Shown here piece after piece: positions 60,701 through 64,000 of a stretch of 64,000 nt of DNA; the first letter of the stretch is position 1; each line of letters begins with the position of its first letter. Where the stretch lies: positions 15,969,110 to 16,033,109 of the forward strand of contig CM029376.1 in the NCBI GenBank assembly GCA_017165825.1, written 5' to 3'. The translations under genes and the position numbers were made by a program. The notes under the pieces were generated by a model that saw only the letters and a program-made list of their open reading frames with translations, had not been told where the DNA came from and did not search any database. The stretch comes from Hepsetus odoe (taxonomy: Eukaryota; Chordata; Actinopteri; Characiformes; Hepsetidae).

Positions 60701-63700
60701 GCAATTATATATTGTATATAAACTTGAATGTTGTAACTGTGTGACATGACTAAGTTTGTTAATCGCTTTACGAAAAACTGGAATCAACACCTTCACTACG
60801 TGTAGTCTAGTTGGACTGAATTCTGTTTGCTAGTAGAGGTGTGCTACACCAAGTTAAGCTAGCAGAGCTGCCTAAAATGCATAACCAAACAGCATCAAGA
60901 GAAAAGATTCAAATACCACCTCCGGCTTTGCCCTTTGCGTTGTTAGATTTAATTTCCAGACATAGATCATTCTCATTTGCATGGAGCTGGTTTGGATTTG
61001 AAGAGACGACAATCTGTGGGCTGTGTTTGTATCGGGTGCCGTAAAAGACAGCTCAACAACAAACCACCAGATGTGAACTGGCCATATTCAGAATATGAAC
61101 AGCTCTATGGTGTGTGTGTGTGTGTGTGTGTGTGCTTGTGTTAGAGAACCTACTGCAATTATTGTATTGTTAAAGAGCAAGAAAAAAAAAAAGTTCTAAC
61201 ACGTCTCCTTATTATTGCCAAATTTCCAGAAAATTAGATATTGACAAATTCTATATTGCAGTTTTAATGGAAAGACAATCTTCTGAGGCCTCCATAACTC
61301 TGAGCAAGTGGAAAAGGCTAAGAAGAGCACTGAATACCCCCCAAGCAGCCAATTCATATATCTGTAATTAAGCAAGTGAAAGTGACTGTCATCGAGGACA
61401 CCTCAGCACAGCACACAGTGAACCGCAACAAAATGCTTCTCTGCATTTAATTCAGACACACAGTGCAGCAGCGGGCAGCCATATAGACAGTTTTATGCTA
61501 CTCATGCATATGCACACATTTAGAGGGAGAGTGAGATGAGAACACATCACATCAAGCAAAACTGGACATAGCACACACACTCATAGGGAGAGAGACCGAA
61601 GAAAGAATAATGGCTCACCTGCAAGGTTCAAGCAGTTTGTCCACCTTTTGTAGTTTGGCAAGTTTCTATGCAGGCGCAGCGTTACCGTTTTGTTGAGCCA
61701 GCTTCGTGATCAGTGGAGGTTTGTTTCGCTGGATTCTCATGACCATTTCTAGTGTAGAATTTCATCTTGTTGCAACATCCTAAACGACAGACTCCCACTT
61801 CTGTCTAGGTGCAACTTGCTGTTCTTTGAATTCCTGACTCTTCAGTGGACTATGCTTATAGTGCCTGAGGTAGCAACAGTCTGGATCCTCTTTGAAGCCG
61901 CTGTAATGGATGGAAACCATAACCGGCAGGTGTTCAACCCGAAGTAGTCTCGCTATTGCCGTCATTTTACAAGCACTGTGTGTGGCTAACGTTTTTTTGA
62001 TTTCTCCTTCTAATGGGCAATTAAAAAAAAAATGATTGGCCCATAATCTAGTGGATTAAAATTTGCCTAGTGGATTTGCCTTTCAAATAAACTGCATTTT
62101 ACAAGGCTTAATTTTGAGAGCCTTGTAGTGAGACGGTGGAAAAATGCAAGGTTAAAGTTCATTAAACCAGTGCTAATTGGCTTGTTCATAGTGGATTACT
62201 GAATTAACTGAAGAGAGAAACCTGGGAGCAGTGATGGCTGTATTATGTGGTGGTAGTTTAAAGGTCAGGTTCTTCCACCAGCGTAACAAAAGGTAGCGAG
62301 GGCCGGCTTTTTGTTGTTGATAAATGTTGTTTGGAGGTGGATGAATCTTCAGGGCCGCTTCCTGAAGTGGTTCAGTCGATCAGATTTATACAAATTTTAA
62401 ACTTTACTCTTAATTCCTATAAACTGTAAACAAAGAACGCTTTCAAAAATGGAAGTGTTAATCATTTATTTTCATCAATCAACAAAATGCAGTGAATGAA
62501 CAAAAGAGAAATCTAAATCAAATCAATATTTGGTGTGACCACCCTTTGCCTTCAAAACAGCATCAGTTCTTCTAGGTACACTTGCACACAGTTTTTGAAG
62601 GAACTCGGCTGGTAGTTTGTTCCAAACATGACTGTGTTTCAACCTCTGTGTGACACTGATGATCATCAGCACCTGTTTGGTAAAATTGGTTGATCAGACA
62701 CCGACTATAATCCTACAGAATCCCTGTCTTTGTGCAAGTGTACCTAGAAGAACTGATGCTGGTTTGAAGGCAAAAGGTAGTAACACCAAATATTGATTTG
62801 ATTTAGATTTTTCTTTTGTTAGCTCATTTTGCAATTTGTAAATTGATCAAAAAAACTTACATGTCCTAATTACAGGGACAGTCCCCCTGGAGACACGCAG
62901 GGTTAAGGGTCTTGCTCAGGGTAGTGCTAGAGGTGGGATTCGAACCTGGGACCTTTTGAGCCACAGGTCCATAGGCAAGTATCCTACCACTAGACTGCCT
63001 TTGCTAATGCAAAGGGGTCGATTCGCCGTCGGGGAATCGAACCCCGGTCTTCCGCGTGACAGGCGGAGATACTGTCCACTATACTAACAAGGACCCCTGC
63101 AGTACTGTACAGTACTGTACATATCCATAACTGCTGCTGGTTGGAGCCTCTAAAACCAGTAGAGGACACCCTTGTGTATTTACATGTCCTACCAATCTAA
63201 AAATTATTTTACTAATGTGTTTTATTATAATATCAGTTTCTGGAATGTTCATATTACATCGCTTAAACCTAAAAACTCTAGAAAATTAAACATGGAAAAT
63301 GTTCAAATCTTAGCATACATTTAATTTTATTTACCTTAAGTAAAAGTACCATGTATTATTTTTATTATTACTATTATTATTATTTTGGCCCAACTATCAT
63401 TCACGACAATGTTTTGGGGAAAACCTGATACCTTTGTACATGCATATGCAAAATGGGTTCTGAGTTAATACCGCAGTTGCATTTATATTAAAGTAAAAGT
63501 ATTTTTCAGAAAGCAGGCCTGCTTAACTCGCTGCATGTGACTTGGGTCTAACACTTTTTAAGAAACATTAAAATGTTTTTATACACACAGTCAATACATA
63601 TGTAACATACATTTTGTGCTTTCATGGTTCTTTTGCTCTCTCAGCAGGAACTACTACTACATCACCATCCTGCGGGACCCGGTGTGGCGCTACTTAAGTG

Positions 63701-64000
63701 AATGGCGGCATGTCCAGCGGGGAGCTACCTGGAAAGCATCCCTCCACATGTGTGATGGGAGGGCGCCCACCCTGGCCGAGCTGCCCAGCTGCTACCCAGG
63801 TGACGACTGGTCGGGCTGCTCGCTGGAGGAGTTCATGGCCTGCCCGCACAACCTCGCTAACAACCGGCAGACCCGCATGTTGGCCGACCTCAGCCTGGTA
63901 GGCTGCTACAACCTGTCTGTCATGAGCGAGACCCAGCGTGGCGCCGTGCTGCTGGAGAGTGCCAAACGCAACCTACGACGTATGGCGTTTTTTGGTCTCA
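57176..64000 (+). CDS. hs6st2: Heparan-sulfate 6-O-sulfotransferase 2, 5' part (runs off the right edge)
   Basis: Golgi type II membrane enzyme that transfers sulfate from PAPS to the 6-O position of glucosamine in heparan sulfate. Exon 1 is 57176-57702; exon 2 starts at 63645 or 63648 and continues past 64000; 294 residues are visible. An in-frame TAA at 57158 fixes the start. Residues 10-28 are the signal anchor. HIQKTGGTTFGRH (96-108) is the 5'-phosphosulfate loop. GLHADWTEL holds the probable catalytic His153. LRDPVWRYLSEW (185-196) is the 3'-phosphate motif. DEKSN, CPG-DCQLLRL, DPY-ED--AR and RNIQLERPCECR match HS6ST2 better than HS6ST1 or HS6ST3. A Gly/Ala-rich insert (42-54) is longer than in human. 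Odd points: Trp190 where the family has Ser, plus CPHNLANNRQT where the usual form is CPYNLANNRQV. The C-terminal third is not in the window. Confidence 0.92.
57833..58290 (+). repeat. Imperfect two-copy direct repeat in hs6st2 intron 1
   Basis: 57833-58000 and 58070-58290 share cagttatttcaa/ccgttatttcat, ccaggggtgtattcttttt/ccaggggtgcatgctttttt, gcacattt, ctcatt/cccatt-gt-tactg-tct, and gcattaaac/gcatttaac in the same order. Diverged, so old. Confidence 0.65.
59696..59716. repeat. Poly(T) tract
   Basis: 21 T. Confidence 0.9.
59780..59896 (-). mobile_element. SINE family A, 3' part (minus)
   Basis: gatttaaagtgaaagtggct and agtgaactgcaacaaaatat match the reversed tail. The head is missing. 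Confidence 0.7.
61110..61134. repeat. (TG)n microsatellite
   Basis: About 12 TG units. Confidence 0.9.
61372..61484 (-). mobile_element. SINE family A, 3' part (minus)
   Basis: gcaagtgaaagtgactgtca, cagcacacagtgaaccgcaa and gcagcagcgggcagcc correspond to the reversed tail and distal body. Confidence 0.75.
62421..62856 (-). mobile_element. Long-TIR MITE, copy 2 (inverted relative to copy 1)
   Basis: Plus strand here matches the minus strand of the 54765 element: actgtaaacaaagaacgctt, caaatcaatatttggtgtga, aggaactcggctggtagttt, gatgatcatcagcacctgtt. The outer TIR is missing at the left, and the right end is cut by the following SINE. Confidence 0.85.
62857..62999 (-). mobile_element. SINE family B (minus)
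   Basis: Right end actagactgcc and cttgcctatgg (reversed) give the A box; ggattcgaacctggg is the reversed B box. It truncates MITE copy 2. Confidence 0.8.
63022..63093 (-). tRNA. tRNA-Asp(GTC)-like, probable pseudogene or relic
   Basis: 72 bases, the exact length of eukaryotic tRNA-Asp. The minus strand folds to a full cloverleaf: D arm gtatagtggacagtat, anticodon arm tccgcctgtcacgcgga (GTC; outer pair changed C-G to T-A in a compensatory way), T arm cggggttcgattccccg. The acceptor stem has one C-C mismatch (3:70) and two G-T wobbles, and no T4 terminator follows closely. Internal A and B boxes are intact. Confidence 0.6.
63645..64000 (+). CDS. hs6st2: hs6st2 exon 2 (partial, open at right edge)
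   Basis: Tandem acceptor tcagcag: the exon begins at 63645 (adding Ser before RNYYYIT) or 63648. It encodes the 3'-phosphate motif, WRHVQRGATWKASLHMCDGR, SCYPGDDWSGCSLEEFM and LADLSLVGCYNLSVM, ending in AFFGL at the window edge. All are family signatures. Confidence 0.93.

Larger units (their letters stand above)
57703..63644 (+). other. hs6st2 intron 1 (5.9 kb)
   Basis: GT-AG intron. It contains an imperfect direct repeat (57833-58000 and 58070-58290), SINE family A fragments (59780-59896, 61372-61484), a T tract (59696-59716), a TG run (61110-61134), MITE copy 2 (62421-62856), SINE family B (62857-62999) and a tRNA-Asp-like sequence (63022-63093). No alternative cassette exon was recognised. 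Confidence 0.75.

Noticed and set aside
897..64000. Block is gpc5-gpc6-hs6st3 rather than gpc3-gpc4-hs6st2
   Set aside because: The sulfotransferase N-terminus (DEKSN, CPG-DCQLLRL, RNIQLERPCECR) fits HS6ST2, and gpc4 exon 1 fits GPC4. Some glypican stretches do resemble GPC5/GPC6, so this is recorded as a finding.

Overview
The window is vertebrate nuclear DNA, most likely from a ray-finned (teleost) fish. It has large AT-rich introns with GT-AG splice sites, CpG-island promoters, many dinucleotide microsatellites, two abundant tRNA-derived SINE families, a fold-back MITE family and a Tc1/mariner-type transposon. There are no bacterial-style operons. The species cannot be named from the sequence.

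Three protein-coding genes lie on the + strand, all in heparan sulfate biology. (1) The 3' end of a glypican-3-type gene: a penultimate exon at 897-1101 carrying the glycosaminoglycan attachment acidic/SG motif, a 17.8-kb intron, and a terminal exon at 18898-19082 encoding the GPI-anchor signal. (2) A complete glypican-4-type gene: nine coding exons between 26162 and 51639 encoding 552 residues, with signal peptide, all 14 glypican cysteines, a furin-like RSRR site, SG attachment sites and a GPI signal. (3) The 5' part of a heparan-sulfate 6-O-sulfotransferase, best matching HS6ST2: exon 1 at 57176-57702, and exon 2 from 63645 (or 63648) running off the right edge. The order gpc3-gpc4-hs6st2 matches the human Xq26 arrangement. 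The sister paralogon GPC5-GPC6-HS6ST3 was considered; the sulfotransferase N-terminus argues for the HS6ST2 block. The glypicans are the cell-surface proteoglycan cores (Wnt, BMP, Hedgehog and FGF co-receptors), and the sulfotransferase modifies their heparan sulfate chains in the Golgi.

Layout: 1-896 gpc3 intron; 897-19082 gpc3 3' end; 19083-about 21000 gpc3 3' UTR; 21000-25500 intergenic with SINEs and a 0.7-kb GATA/GACA (Bkm-like) array; 25540-26420 gpc4 CpG island and exon 1; 26316-41519 gpc4 intron 1; 41520-51639 remaining gpc4 exons, with a 1.3-kb decayed Tc1/mariner transposon and a local direct duplication in intron 2; 51640-about 54290 long gpc4 3' UTR; 54765-55556 MITE carrying a nested SINE with a 12-bp target duplication; 56780-57720 hs6st2 CpG island and exon 1; 57703-63644 hs6st2 intron 1, with a second, inverted MITE copy and a tRNA-Asp-like sequence; then hs6st2 exon 2.

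No previously undescribed multi-gene system was seen. The points most worth a second look are a tryptophan in a normally serine position of the sulfotransferase PAPS-binding motif, a NAGNAG acceptor and an overlapping uORF in hs6st2, a short antisense transmembrane ORF in gpc4 intron 1, the Bkm-like array beside the gpc4 promoter, and the inverted MITE pair around hs6st2 exon 1. Family comparisons rest on remembered human sequences and were not computed.
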